54,737 bases of DNA from CAZLBC01 sp964557575. GTDB taxonomy: Bacteria > Planctomycetota > Phycisphaerae > SM23-33. Under the pieces are notes generated by a model. The model worked only from the letters and a program-made list of their open reading frames with translations. It was not told where the DNA came from and did not search any database. Shown in pieces: positions 54,736 to 54,737 of the stretch. The position numbers and the translations under genes were made by a program. Where the stretch lies: contig CAZLBC010000028.1 of assembly GCA_964557575.1 (NCBI GenBank), positions 1 to 54,737 of the forward strand. The letters are read 5' to 3'. Numbering within the stretch: position 1 is the stretch's first letter; every line of letters begins with the position of its first letter.

Positions 54736-54737
54736 CC

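Overview
The window is about 54.7 kb of GC-rich chromosome from an anaerobic, outer-membrane-bearing bacterium. It holds roughly 50 protein genes, no rRNA or tRNA, no CRISPR array and no recognisable transposase. An LptD-type protein, many lipoproteins and a PilT motor point to a didermic cell. The enlarged LeuRS, the large DUF4175-like membrane protein, zinc-ribbon membrane proteins and divergent PilT/GspE-type ATPases suggest an uncultured Planctomycetota (Phycisphaerae-like) or a neighbouring PVC lineage. That placement is inference from gene style; no marker tree could be run.

Region 1 (about 300-6015, + strand) is a hoxFUYHW operon for a cytoplasmic NAD-linked group 3d [NiFe] hydrogenase with its own maturation protease. 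It ends in a single-domain response regulator. A MetV-like Fe-S protein of the methylene-THF reductase branch lies convergent to it, hinting at a Wood-Ljungdahl or C1 pathway.

Region 2 (6.9-14 kb) has leuS and ileS flanking an RNase Z-like metallo-beta-lactamase gene. LeuRS is unusually long and the IleRS C-terminal zinc site is half decayed.

Region 3 (27.3 kb down to 14.06 kb, - strand) is the most striking part: an apparent 18-gene operon. It runs rex, a HydB/HydG-like (sulfhydrogenase/AsrAB-type) Fe-S plus FAD/NAD module, a polyferredoxin, then a complete group 4 membrane-bound [NiFe] hydrogenase core (NuoH-, B-, C-, D-like), a NuoL-like antiporter subunit, a full Mrp/Mbh set (MbhDE, MnhB, C, D, E, F, G), an EchF-like ferredoxin and a HycI-type protease. 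Genes overlap or nearly touch throughout. The promoter carries two tandem Rex operators directly after the -10 box. I read this as an ion-pumping hydrogenase with a built-in NAD(P)H module, controlled by the NADH/NAD+ ratio. With the Hox enzyme it would let the cell balance H2, NADH, ferredoxin and an ion gradient.

Region 4 (27.4-34.2 kb, + strand) has a small unknown gene, purN with a possibly leaderless mRNA, a 1107-residue DUF4175-like protein, two YkgJ-type cysteine-cluster proteins and a lipoprotein ending at a strong bidirectional terminator. Region 5 (34.2-41 kb) has a small lipoprotein, tail-to-tail coaD and nadD, then a pilT / GspE-like pseudo-ATPase / CvpA-like operon and a lipoprotein esterase. 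In the pseudo-ATPase the Walker A lysine, Walker B glutamate and His box are all lost.

Region 6 (41.1-54.7 kb) has ruvAB, then a roughly 205-bp multi-hairpin element filling the convergent ruvB-lptD gap, lptD, a zinc-ribbon membrane protein, two more lipoproteins related to the one at 34.2 kb, an overlapping degP-glxK-lysA operon and a phosphotransferase. Most starts were chosen from Shine-Dalgarno spacing and family N-termini; where these disagree the entry says so.
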